This document shows, in pieces, positions 18,855 to 26,647 of a stretch of 64,000 bases of DNA. This stretch comes from Streptomyces sp. CB03234. Its GTDB lineage: Bacteria > Actinomycetota > Actinomycetes > Streptomycetales > Streptomycetaceae. Under the pieces are notes generated by a model. That model had not been told where the DNA came from, ran no database searches, and was given only the letters and a program-made list of their open reading frames with translations. The position numbers were made by a program, and so were the translations under genes. The stretch spans positions 372,001 to 436,000 of the forward strand of contig NZ_LIYH01000001.1 in the NCBI RefSeq assembly GCF_001905885.1, written 5' to 3'. The stretch's first letter is position 1; the number at the start of each line of letters is the position of its first letter.

Positions 18855-19556
18855 TCAGCGGGGCTCCAGCGCCGGCTGCGCCATGAAACGGGGCCGCGTC
18901 CCGTGGTGCGGCTGCGCCGCGTGCACCAGGAACGGGTGGCACAGGTACACATCGCCCGGCCGTCCCGTCGCGTACACGACCTCGCGGTGGCGCGACGCCG
19001 CGTCGATCGCCGCCCCGATCCGCATGATCGGCGCGCCTTCCTCCCCGTACGGCTCCAGCACCGCCGGCATGTCGTGGTGCGAGCCGACCCGGACACGGGT
19101 CGGCGCGTCCGCCTCGCCGACCTCGCTGAACAGGAACAGCATCAGCAGCGCGCGGCCCCGCGACCGGTGGTTGGCGTGGTAGCCCAGCTCGGCGGCCGGC
19201 CCGTCCGGCAGGTAGCTGCCCTCGATGTGCCACCCCGCGTCGTCCGGCTCCTCCTCGTGCGGGAACCGCAGCGGGAACGACCCGAGGGCCGTCCGGGGCA
19301 CCCACCGCCCCGGCCCGACCAGCCGGTCGAACGTGTCGTGCAGTACCGGCGTGTTGGCCGCCCGCCGGAACGGCTCCTGCCCCATGCCCCACACCCAGTG
19401 CACCGGCTTCGTCCACGTCGCCGGATCGTCCGGGTCGCAGCCGGTCTCCTTCCACAGCAGCGCGGCGCACTCGGCCGCGACGTCCTCCGGAAAGGCTCCT
19501 TCCAGCTTCACGAACCCGTCCGCTTCGAACCGTTCACGCATGTCCACATCGCCCAT
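18855..19556 (-). CDS. Phytanoyl-CoA dioxygenase (PhyH) family protein
   Basis: The 233-residue protein resembles PhyH-type Fe(II)/2-oxoglutarate oxygenases: FEADGFVKLEGAFPEDVAAECAALLW at the N-terminus, a double-stranded beta-helix core with WHIEGSYL and a C-terminal LCHPFLVHAAQPHHGTRPRFM that supplies a histidine and a 2-oxoglutarate-binding arginine. The expected HxD iron ligand pair appears as HIE, so metal binding needs checking. I use the ATG at 19556; ATG 19541 is possible. It lies 51 bases downstream of the aminosugar kinase on the same strand and may be read with the chitosan operon, but no functional link is evident. Confidence 0.8.
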   Translation of the reverse strand: MGDVDMRERFEADGFVKLEGAFPEDVAAECAALLWKETGCDPDDPATWTKPVHWVWGMGQEPFRRAANTPVLHDTFDRLVGPGRWVPRTALGSFPLRFPHEEEPDDAGWHIEGSYLPDGPAAELGYHANHRSRGRALLMLFLFSEVGEADAPTRVRVGSHHDMPAVLEPYGEEGAPIMRIGAAIDAASRHREVVYATGRPGDVYLCHPFLVHAAQPHHGTRPRFMAQPALEPR

Positions 19557-19607
19557 GCTCCGATCGTGACAAGCGGGGCATGGGCGACGCACCCGGATTT
19601 CCGGCAC

Positions 19608-20576
19608 TCACGCGTAGTGCGCCCGCACCCGCGCCCGGGCCTCCTCGGCCGCCCCCACGTGGTCCAGGCCCAGCAGCGCGGCGCCCAGGACGGGGGGCTC
19701 GGTCACCACGCGGACGGCGGCCTTCGGCGCCCTGACCGCCAGCAGTTCGGCGATCCGCCCGTCGAGCTGCGGGTGCCGGGCCGCCAGGACGCTGCCGCCC
19801 AGCAGCACCGGAACCTCCTCGTCCGCCAGGCCCAGCCGGTCCAGGGCGACCGTCGCCAGGGCGACGACCTCCTCCGCCTGCCGCTCCACGACCGACCGCG
19901 CGACCGGGTCGCCCGCCGCGCTCGTCGCGAACAGCACCGGCGTCAGCTCGTGCCGCCGCCCGGCCGGGATCCGCCCCAGGTGCAGCGCCTCGACCAGCGC
20001 GTACACCGAACCGAGCCCGAAGTGCGCCGGAAGCGCCCGGGCCAGCTCCGTGGGCTCACCGCGCCTGTCCTCCGCCCGGGCGGCGAACCACATCGCCTCC
20101 TCCGCGAGCCCCGAACCCCCGCCCCAGTCACCGGAGATCCGGCCGACCGACGGGAAGCGGGCGGTGCGCCCGTCCGGCAGCATGCCCACGCAGTTGATGC
20201 CCGCGCCGCACACCACGGCGACGCCCCGGGGCTCGTCCACACCGGCCCGCAGGATCGCGAACGTGTCGTTGCGCACCTCCACCGTCCGGCCCCACGCGCG
20301 CGCGTGCAGGGCGGCCGCCAGCTCGGCCTCCTCCGAGGGGAAGTCGGCGCCCGCCAGGCAGGCCGACACATGCCGTACGCCGTCGATGGGCCGGTCCGCC
20401 GACGCCAGCGCCGCGCGGACGGCGGAGTCCAGGGCGTCGAGCGCCGCCCCGACGCCCACCCGCTGCGGCTGGAATCCGGGGCCGCGCGCCGAGGCGAGGA
20501 CCGAGCCGTCCTCACCGACGAACGCCACGTCGGACTTGCTGTTGCCCGCGTCGATCGCGAGCACCCAAGGAGTCAC
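19608..20576 (-). CDS. csnK: N-acetylglucosamine/glucosamine kinase, BadF/BadG family (CsnK-like)
   Basis: The 322-residue protein begins VTPWVLAIDAGNSKSDVAFVGEDGSVL, the phosphate-1 motif of the ASKHA/BadF kinase family. It carries VVCGAGINCVG (phosphate-2) and a GISGDWGGGSGL-like RISGDWGGGSGLAEEA block typical of eukaryotic-type GlcNAc kinases. It should phosphorylate glucosamine or GlcNAc released from chitosan oligosaccharides. The GTG start overlaps the GH4 stop (GTGA). It is the last gene of a set with the order repressor, binding protein, two permeases, GH4, kinase, which I recall as csnR-E-F-G-H-K of S. coelicolor. Confidence 0.88.
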   Translation of the reverse strand: MTPWVLAIDAGNSKSDVAFVGEDGSVLASARGPGFQPQRVGVGAALDALDSAVRAALASADRPIDGVRHVSACLAGADFPSEEAELAAALHARAWGRTVEVRNDTFAILRAGVDEPRGVAVVCGAGINCVGMLPDGRTARFPSVGRISGDWGGGSGLAEEAMWFAARAEDRRGEPTELARALPAHFGLGSVYALVEALHLGRIPAGRRHELTPVLFATSAAGDPVARSVVERQAEEVVALATVALDRLGLADEEVPVLLGGSVLAARHPQLDGRIAELLAVRAPKAAVRVVTEPPVLGAALLGLDHVGAAEEARARVRAHYA

Positions 20577-21838
20577 GCCCACGCCAGGTGCTCCCGGTTG
20601 TGCGCGATCAGCCGGTCGGTCAGCCCCTCGGCGGCCGCGTACTGGCCGGTCAGCGGGTGCGCCAGCAGCGCCTTGAACACCCGGTCGCGCCCGCCGCGCA
20701 GCGCGGCCTCCAGCGCCAGCTCCTCGTACGCGGTGACGTGCCCGACGAGCCCCGCGTACAGCGGGTCCAGCTCCGGCACGGCCAGGGGCGAGGCACCGGA
20801 GGCGTCCACCGTCGCCTGCACCTCGATCACCGCGTCGTCCGGCAGGAAGGGCAGCGTCCCCCTGTTGTACGTGTTGACCACCTGCACCCCCGGACCGGAA
20901 CCCCCCAGCAGCGCCGCCGCCAGGTCCACCGCCGCCTCCGAGTAGAAGGCGCCGCCCCGCTTGGCGAGCAGCTCGGGCTTCTCGTCCAGCGCCGGGTCGC
21001 CGTACATCGCCAGCAGCTCCCGCTCCATGGCGGCCACTTCCGCCGCCCGCGACGGCCTGGTACCCAGCTCCCGCACCACCTCGTCGTGCGCGTAGAAGTA
21101 CCGCAGGTAGTACGACGGAACGACGCCCAGCCGGTCCAGCACGGCGCGCGGCAGCCGCAGGTCGTCGGCGATGGCGTCCCCGTGCTCGGCCAGCAGCTTC
21201 GGCAGCACGTCCTCGCCGTCCGGCCCGCCGAGCCGTACGCCCCGCTCCCACGTCAGATGATTGAGCCCGACGTGGTCCAGGTGCACCGCGTCCGGCGTGA
21301 CGTCCAGCAGCTTGGCGAACTTCCGCTGGAAGCCGATCGCCACGTTGCACAGCCCGACGGCCCGGTGGCCGGCCTGGAGCAGCGCCCGCGTCACGATCCC
21401 GACCGGGTTGGTGAAGTCGATGATCCACGCGCGCGGGTTGGAGCGGCGTACGCGCTCGGCGATGTCCAGCACCACCGGCACCGTCCGCAGCGCCTTCGCG
21501 AGCCCGCCCGCGCCGGTCGTCTCCTGACCCACGCAGCCGCACTCCAGCGGCCATGTCTCGTCCTGCTGCCGGGCCGCCTGGCCGCCGACGCGCAGTTGCA
21601 GCAGGACGGCGTCGGCGCCGTCGACACCGGCGTCCAGGTCCGACGTGGTCGTGACGAGCCCGTCGTGCCCCTGCTTGGCGAAGATCCGCCGGGCCAGCCC
21701 GCCCACCAGCTCCAGGCGCTCGACGGCCGGGTCGACGAGGACCAGTTCACTGATCGGGAGGGTGTCGCGCAGCCGCGCGAACCCGTCGACCAGCTCGGGG
21801 GTGTAGGTGGAGCCGCCCCCCACAACAGCCAGCTTCAT
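20573..21838 (-). CDS. csnH: GH4 family glycosidase (6-phospho-beta-glucosidase-like, CsnH-like)
   Basis: The 421-residue protein has the NAD-binding N-terminus of glycoside hydrolase family 4 (MKLAVVGGGSTYTPELVDGF), the NPVGIVTRALL segment, CNVAIGFQRKFA with the metal-binding cysteine region and GLNHLTWERGV with the metal-binding histidine. GH4 enzymes use NAD and a divalent metal to cleave glycosides by redox elimination and often act on 6-phospho sugars. In this operon the likely substrate is a glucosamine oligosaccharide imported by the adjacent transporter. It lies 6 bases downstream of the MalG-type permease gene. Confidence 0.92.
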   Translation of the reverse strand: MKLAVVGGGSTYTPELVDGFARLRDTLPISELVLVDPAVERLELVGGLARRIFAKQGHDGLVTTTSDLDAGVDGADAVLLQLRVGGQAARQQDETWPLECGCVGQETTGAGGLAKALRTVPVVLDIAERVRRSNPRAWIIDFTNPVGIVTRALLQAGHRAVGLCNVAIGFQRKFAKLLDVTPDAVHLDHVGLNHLTWERGVRLGGPDGEDVLPKLLAEHGDAIADDLRLPRAVLDRLGVVPSYYLRYFYAHDEVVRELGTRPSRAAEVAAMERELLAMYGDPALDEKPELLAKRGGAFYSEAAVDLAAALLGGSGPGVQVVNTYNRGTLPFLPDDAVIEVQATVDASGASPLAVPELDPLYAGLVGHVTAYEELALEAALRGGRDRVFKALLAHPLTGQYAAAEGLTDRLIAHNREHLAWA

Positions 21839-21844
21839 AGCCTT

Positions 21845-22726
21845 CTAGCCCTTCACTCCGGTCAGTGTGACGCCCTCGACGAATGCCTTCTGGGCGAAGA
21901 AGAAGACGAGGATCACCGGGGCCATGACCAGCACGGTCGCGGCCATGGTCAGATTCCAGTCGGTGTGGTGCGCGCCCTTGAAGGACTCCAGGCCGTAACT
22001 CAGCGTCCACGCGGCGGGGTTCTCCGAGGCGTAGATCTGCGGTCCGAAGTAGTCGTTCCAGGCATAGAAGAACTGGAACAGCGCGACCGCCGCGATGCCC
22101 GGCTTGGCCATCGGCAAAACCACCCGGACGAGTGTGCGCAGCTCGCCGCAGCCGTCGACCCTCGCCGCGTCCAGGTACTCGTCCGGGATGGTGAGGAGGA
22201 ACTGCCGCAGCAGGAAGACGGAGAACGCGTCACCGAACGCCATCGGGATGATCAGCGGCCACAGCGAGCCGGACAGGTCCATCTGCTTCGCCCAGAACAG
22301 GTACATCGGGATGATGACCACCTGCGGCGGCAGCATCATCATCGAGATCACCAGCAGCAGCGCGAGCCGCTGCCCCCGGAAGCGGAACTTCGCCAGTGCG
22401 TACGCGACGGGGATCGAGGAGAGGACCGTCAGCAGCGTGCCGAGCCCGGCGTACAAAAGGGTGTTCTTCCACCACGTCAGGAAGCCGGGGGTGTCGAGCA
22501 CCCGCCGGTAGTTGCCCCACTCCCAGCTGTCGGGGGTGAGGTCACGGGTGAGGGCCTGCTGGTCGCTCATCAGCGAGGTGAGGAAGAGGAAGACGAACGG
22601 CAGCACGAAGAACAACGCGGCCGCCACACCCAGCGCGTGCACGGCGATCCAGTGCAGTATCGCCTTGCGGCGGGCCGTGCGCGCGGCCGGTGTGACCTTC
22701 AGGGGCGATTCCAGCGCATAGGTCAT
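21845..22726 (-). CDS. csnG: Sugar ABC transporter permease, MalG type (CsnG-like)
   Basis: The 293-residue inner-membrane protein has six predicted helices and the EAA loop EYLDAARVDGCGELRTLVRVVLPMAKPGIAA, where the transporter ATPase docks. No ATPase gene is in the operon; Streptomyces sugar transporters of this class usually share the MsiK ATPase encoded elsewhere. It starts 5 bases after the MalF-type permease stop. Confidence 0.93.
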   Translation of the reverse strand: MTYALESPLKVTPAARTARRKAILHWIAVHALGVAAALFFVLPFVFLFLTSLMSDQQALTRDLTPDSWEWGNYRRVLDTPGFLTWWKNTLLYAGLGTLLTVLSSIPVAYALAKFRFRGQRLALLLVISMMMLPPQVVIIPMYLFWAKQMDLSGSLWPLIIPMAFGDAFSVFLLRQFLLTIPDEYLDAARVDGCGELRTLVRVVLPMAKPGIAAVALFQFFYAWNDYFGPQIYASENPAAWTLSYGLESFKGAHHTDWNLTMAATVLVMAPVILVFFFAQKAFVEGVTLTGVKG

Positions 22727-22731
22727 GGCGG

Positions 22732-23682
22732 TCAGTCACCCACCTGTACGAGACCGCCGCGCCGCCGCATCAGCAGCGCCGTGAAGGCCATGGCGAGGGC
22801 GAACAGCACCAGGGCGACGACGCACGCCGAGCCGTAGTCGAAACGCTGGAAGCCGAGGTTGTGGACGAGCTGCGGCAGGGTCAGCGTCGACTTCTCCGGG
22901 TAGCCCGGCTCGAACTGCTGCCCGCTGTTGCCGATGATCCCGGAGGCGACCTTCCCGGCCACCAGGGGCTGCGTGTAGTACTGCATGGTCTGGATGACCC
23001 CGGTGACCACGGCGAACATCACGATCGGGGAGATGTTCGGGAGGGTCACGTACCGGAAGCGCTGCCAGGCCGACGCGCCGTCCAGCTCCGCCGCCTCGTA
23101 CTGCTCCTTCGGTACGTCGAGCAGCGCGGCCATGAAGATGACCATGAGGTCGCCGACGCCCCACACCGCGAGCATGGTCAGCGCGGGCTTGGACCAGGCC
23201 GGGTCGGTGAACCAGCCGGGGGCCGGCAGGCCCAGGTCGGCGAGGATCGTGTTGACCGGACCCGTACCGGGGTTGAGGAGGAAGACGAAGCCGAGGGTGG
23301 CGGCCACGGGCGGGGCCAGGTAGGGGAGGTAGAACAGGGTCCGGAAGACCCCCGCCCCCGTCTTGATCTTGGTGATCAGCAGGCCGACGCCGAGCCCGAA
23401 GACGACCCGGCACGTGACCATGACGACCACCAGCCACAGCGTGTTCGCCATCGACGGCCAGAAGGCCGGATAGCCGGTGAAGACGTACGTCCAGTTCTCC
23501 AGGCCGTTGAAGACGGGCGCTCCGAACCCGTCGTACTTCATGAACGAGAAGTACCCGGTCGCGAGGAGCGGGTACGCGAAGAAGACGCTGAAGCCGACCA
23601 GCCAGGGGGAGAGGAAGGCGACGGTACGCAGCGTGCCCCGGGTGCGCTTCGCCCGGAGGGCGCGGACGGCGTGGGGCGTCAC
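22732..23682 (-). CDS. csnF: Sugar ABC transporter permease, MalF type (CsnF-like)
   Basis: The 316-residue protein begins at GTG 23682, overlapping the binding-protein stop as GTGA, and reads VTPHAVRALRAKRTRGTLRTVAFLSPWLVGFSVFFAYPLL. It has six predicted membrane helices and the EAA motif EQYEAAELDGASAWQRFRYVTLPNISP. With the downstream MalG-type protein it should form the channel for glucosamine oligosaccharides. A longer upstream reading frame exists but runs through the binding-protein gene in another frame and is not credible. Confidence 0.93.
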   Translation of the reverse strand: MTPHAVRALRAKRTRGTLRTVAFLSPWLVGFSVFFAYPLLATGYFSFMKYDGFGAPVFNGLENWTYVFTGYPAFWPSMANTLWLVVVMVTCRVVFGLGVGLLITKIKTGAGVFRTLFYLPYLAPPVAATLGFVFLLNPGTGPVNTILADLGLPAPGWFTDPAWSKPALTMLAVWGVGDLMVIFMAALLDVPKEQYEAAELDGASAWQRFRYVTLPNISPIVMFAVVTGVIQTMQYYTQPLVAGKVASGIIGNSGQQFEPGYPEKSTLTLPQLVHNLGFQRFDYGSACVVALVLFALAMAFTALLMRRRGGLVQVGD

Positions 23683-25010
23683 TTCGCCTTCTCGAGGTCC
23701 GTGTCGATCTGCGCGGCCGTCTTCTCCAGCCCGGCCTTGAGGTCGGCCACCTTCCCCGCCTCGTACAGGTAACCGAACTCCTGGAGGGTGACCTGGTAGG
23801 CGCCGCCGTTGACGGACGCGGGGGTGGTGTTGGACTTCGGGTGGCGGGCGATGTCCAGGAACGTCCTGAAGCGCGGGTCCAGCTTCAGCTTCGGTGAGGC
23901 GAGGGCGGCGTGCGTGGAGGGGACGTTGCGCAGCTCGTTGGCGAAGTTCACCACCGCGTCGGTGTCGGTGGTCAGGTACTTCACCAGCTCCCAGGCGGCG
24001 TTCTGCTTCGCGCTGGTGGAGGCGATGCCCACGATCGTCCCGGAGAGGTAGCCCTTGCCGTAGTCGGCGGCCTGGTCGTCGGGGACCGGCAGCGGCGCGA
24101 CGCCGACCTCGAAGGGCACCTTGGCGTCGGTGGCCATGCCCAGCCGCCACTCGCCGTCGAGCTGCATGGCGACCTGACCGGTGTGGAACGGGTGCTTGGC
24201 GCCCCACTCGTCACCGAAGGTGTGGCGGTACTTCTCCAGCTTCCCGAACCCGCCCAGCTTGCCGATCAGGTTCTTCTGCCAGGTGAACATGGCGGCGAAG
24301 GCGGGGTCCTTGGCGATGTTCGACCTGCCGTGCTCGTCGAAGTACGCCGGGCTCCACTGCGCGACCAGATGGCCCGGGGTCGACTCGTACCCGTGGAAGG
24401 TGGGCATGAAGCCGAGCCGCTCGTACGAGTCGCCCTTCGGCTTCGTCAGCTTCTGGGCGACCTCGTCGAACTCGCTCCACGTCTTCGGTGGCGCCGCGAT
24501 ACCCGCCTCCTTGAAGGCGTCCTTGTTGTAGTACAGCCCGTACGCGTCGCCCAGCAGCGGCAGCGCGCAGCGCTTGCCCTCGAACCGGGTGTAGTCCAGG
24601 CGCGGCTTCGGGAACGTCTTCTCCAGGTCGATCCTCGACTTGTCGATGAACGGCTTCAGATCGGCGAAGGCACCGGAGGAGCAGAACTTGCCCACGTTGT
24701 CGGTCGTGAACGACGACACGACGTCCGGGGCGTTGGAGCCGCCCGCCCGCAGGGCCTGCTGGATCTTGTCGTCGGTGATGTTGGGGACGGCCTTCACCGT
24801 GATGTTGGGGTGGGCGTCCTCGAACCGCTCGATGGTGGCGTTGACCGCCTTCACCTCGTTCGGCGCCGACCAGCCGTGCCAGAAGGTCAGCGTGACCTCG
24901 GCGTTCGGGTCGTCGCTCGCGCCGGCCCCGGCCGAGCCGGTGCAGGCGGAGGTGAGCAGGGCTATGGCGGCGGCCGAGGCGAGCGAGGTGAGGACGGTTC
25001 TGCGGTTCAT
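23679..25010 (-). CDS. csnE: Sugar-binding lipoprotein of ABC transporter (CsnE-like)
   Basis: The 443-residue protein starts at ATG 25010 after AGGAGAC. Its signal peptide MNRRTVLTSLASAAAIALLTSAC ends in a cysteine consistent with lipoprotein processing, although Thr at -3 is unusual. The mature part is a family 1 extracellular solute-binding protein: VTLTFWHGWSAPNEVKAVNATIERFEDAHPNITVKA, and further on WAGN-like WELVKYLTTD. It should capture chitosan-derived oligosaccharides at the membrane surface. The repressor gene ends 22 bases upstream. Confidence 0.93.
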   Translation of the reverse strand: MNRRTVLTSLASAAAIALLTSACTGSAGAGASDDPNAEVTLTFWHGWSAPNEVKAVNATIERFEDAHPNITVKAVPNITDDKIQQALRAGGSNAPDVVSSFTTDNVGKFCSSGAFADLKPFIDKSRIDLEKTFPKPRLDYTRFEGKRCALPLLGDAYGLYYNKDAFKEAGIAAPPKTWSEFDEVAQKLTKPKGDSYERLGFMPTFHGYESTPGHLVAQWSPAYFDEHGRSNIAKDPAFAAMFTWQKNLIGKLGGFGKLEKYRHTFGDEWGAKHPFHTGQVAMQLDGEWRLGMATDAKVPFEVGVAPLPVPDDQAADYGKGYLSGTIVGIASTSAKQNAAWELVKYLTTDTDAVVNFANELRNVPSTHAALASPKLKLDPRFRTFLDIARHPKSNTTPASVNGGAYQVTLQEFGYLYEAGKVADLKAGLEKTAAQIDTDLEKAK

Positions 25011-25032
25011 GCCGGTGTCTCCTGATTCTGCT

Positions 25033-26256
25033 TCAGCGAGAGGTGTCGAAGACTTCGTCGCGCGTGGCGGCCAGCGCGCTCTCCAGCGCGCCGCGCAGCA
25101 CCGGGTGTTGCCGTACGCCGCCGATGACGAGCCGTGGCCGGGAGGCGGCAAGTTCGGCGAGCTCGGCCTGGACGCGCTCGCGCAGCGGCTCGCCACCGGC
25201 GACGATCACCTCGCCGGACAGCACCACCAGCTCGGGGTCGAGGACGGCGACCAGGGAGGCCAGACCGGTGGCGAGACCGGTCGCGAAGGCGTCGAGGAGC
25301 CTCGGGTACGGGCCGGAGGAGGCGTGCGCGGCCCGCCGGAGGAGCTCGGCGGCGACCTCCGCGTACGCCCCGGGCGGGATGTCCTCGACGCCGTACTCGC
25401 GTGCCAGCCGGGGCAGCACCTGGGCGCCGGCCAGCTCCTGGAAGCCGCCGCTGTTCGCCTTGGTGACCTGCCGCACCAGCGGCGCGCCCGGCACGGGCAG
25501 GAAGCCGACCTCGCCGGCGCCCCCGGTGAACCCGCGGTGCAGCCGCCCGCCGAGCACGAGCGCGGCGCCCAGGCCCTCCTCGTTCCACAGCAGGACGAAG
25601 TCCTCGTGCCCCCGGGCCGCCCCGAGCCGCTGCTCGGCCACCGCCACCAGGTTCACGTCGTTCTCGTACTCGACCGGCATCGGCAGGGCGGCCGCCAGCT
25701 CGTCCAGCAGCGTGGGGGAGTGCCAGCCGGGCAGGTGGGACGCGTACCGCAGCCGCCCGGTCGACGGATCGAACGCACCCGGTGTCCCGATCACCAGCCG
25801 GTGCACCTCGCCCCGCGTGACCCCGGCCGCCTTCACGGCCCCGTCCAGCGCCTCCGTCACCTGCCGTACGACGCCGTCGGCGGCCCGCCGGGGCGTGGCC
25901 AGCTCGAACTCGCCGGCCACCGCCCCCGTCACGTCGGCGACGGCCGCGCGGATGCGCCGGGGGTTGACGTCCAGCCCGGCGGCGTACGCGGCGCGCGCGT
26001 TGACGGCGTACAGCTGGGCGTTCGGCCCCGGCCGCCCCTCGGTCGTGCCGGTCGCCACGACCAGCCCCGCCGCCTCCAGCCGCGCCAGCAGCTGCGAGGC
26101 GGTCGGCTTGGACAGCCCGGTCAGCTTGCCGATCCGGGTCCGGGACAGGGGCCCGTGCTCCAGCAGCAGATCGAGCGCGGCCCGGTCGTTCATGGCCCGC
26201 AGCACACGCGGCGTGCCGGGGGTGTTTCCGGAGGTTCCGGCCACGACGGGATGCAC
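25033..26256 (-). CDS. csnR: ROK-family transcriptional repressor (CsnR-like)
   Basis: The 407-residue protein has an N-terminal winged helix (LLLEHGPLSRTRIGKLTGLSKPTASQLLARLEAAGLV, about 28-64) and a ROK sugar-sensing domain (IGTPGAFDPSTGRL, ENDVNLVAVAEQRLGA, GEVGFLPV). The CxCGxxGC zinc motif and the usual GEIGH histidine of catalytic ROK proteins are absent, fitting a regulator rather than a kinase. It is the first gene of the chitosan operon, and a perfect 5-bp inverted repeat lies 18 bases before its GTG start, indicating autoregulation. CsnR is described as repressing chitosanase and oligosaccharide uptake in Streptomyces; this assignment rests on gene order and domains. Confidence 0.88.
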   Translation of the reverse strand: MHPVVAGTSGNTPGTPRVLRAMNDRAALDLLLEHGPLSRTRIGKLTGLSKPTASQLLARLEAAGLVVATGTTEGRPGPNAQLYAVNARAAYAAGLDVNPRRIRAAVADVTGAVAGEFELATPRRAADGVVRQVTEALDGAVKAAGVTRGEVHRLVIGTPGAFDPSTGRLRYASHLPGWHSPTLLDELAAALPMPVEYENDVNLVAVAEQRLGAARGHEDFVLLWNEEGLGAALVLGGRLHRGFTGGAGEVGFLPVPGAPLVRQVTKANSGGFQELAGAQVLPRLAREYGVEDIPPGAYAEVAAELLRRAAHASSGPYPRLLDAFATGLATGLASLVAVLDPELVVLSGEVIVAGGEPLRERVQAELAELAASRPRLVIGGVRQHPVLRGALESALAATRDEVFDTSR

Positions 26257-26273
26257 CTGCCCTCACATTGTTA

Positions 26274-26284
26274 GGAAACTTTCC
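26274..26284. promoter_or_regulatory. Palindromic ROK operator candidate, GGAAA-C-TTTCC
   Basis: GGAAACTTTCC is a perfect 5-bp inverted repeat around a central C, flanked by TTA and AGTT. It lies 18 bases upstream of the csnR-like GTG and is the only such element I found near the operon. The GGAAA.TTTCC core agrees with what I recall of ROK-family boxes in Streptomyces; the exact published consensus was not checked. Confidence 0.65.
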
Positions 26285-26397
26285 AGTTGGAGTGGCCAGA
26301 CGGTAAGGCGCATGTCAGGAGCCCGTCAAGACCTCGGGGCGTCCCGCCTCCCGAAGTGGCGGATTCCGCGGTGCCCGGGCCGACGTACACTCCGACC

Positions 26398-26469
26398 ATG
26401 GGCCGGACGAGCGCCATGAGGGAGCGCCTGCGGCAGGCCGCCTCCGCGCTGTCGCCGGCCGACGGATGA
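26398..26469 (+). CDS. Possible leaderless small ORF, 23 aa
   Basis: MGRTSAMRERLRQAASALSPADG would be read from ATG 26398. A TACACT hexamer ends 6 bases before the ATG, the spacing expected for a -10 box and a leaderless mRNA. The peptide is basic and helical. No family is recognised and no clear -35 is visible, so this is tentative. The rest of the 26257-26647 gap holds the ROK operator and no other supported gene. Confidence 0.3.
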   Translation: MGRTSAMRERLRQAASALSPADG

Positions 26470-26647
26470 CGATCTTCCAGCGGCTTTCGACCGCGGGCCG
26501 AGTGTTCCGTCCGGATACCACCGGACCGTGCCCGCGGTTCCGCCTCATCGCCTCATCACCGCATCACCGCAGCTTCCGGCGCACCGCCGGGGCTGCCGCC
26601 TGGCGACAGCCGCACGACGGGGCCGAGCCACCGTCGAAGGGATCATC

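Noticed and set aside
22732..24207. Longer MalF-type permease starting inside the binding-protein gene
   Set aside because: The extension overlaps the binding protein in a different frame; the GTGA overlap at 23682 gives the normal permease start.
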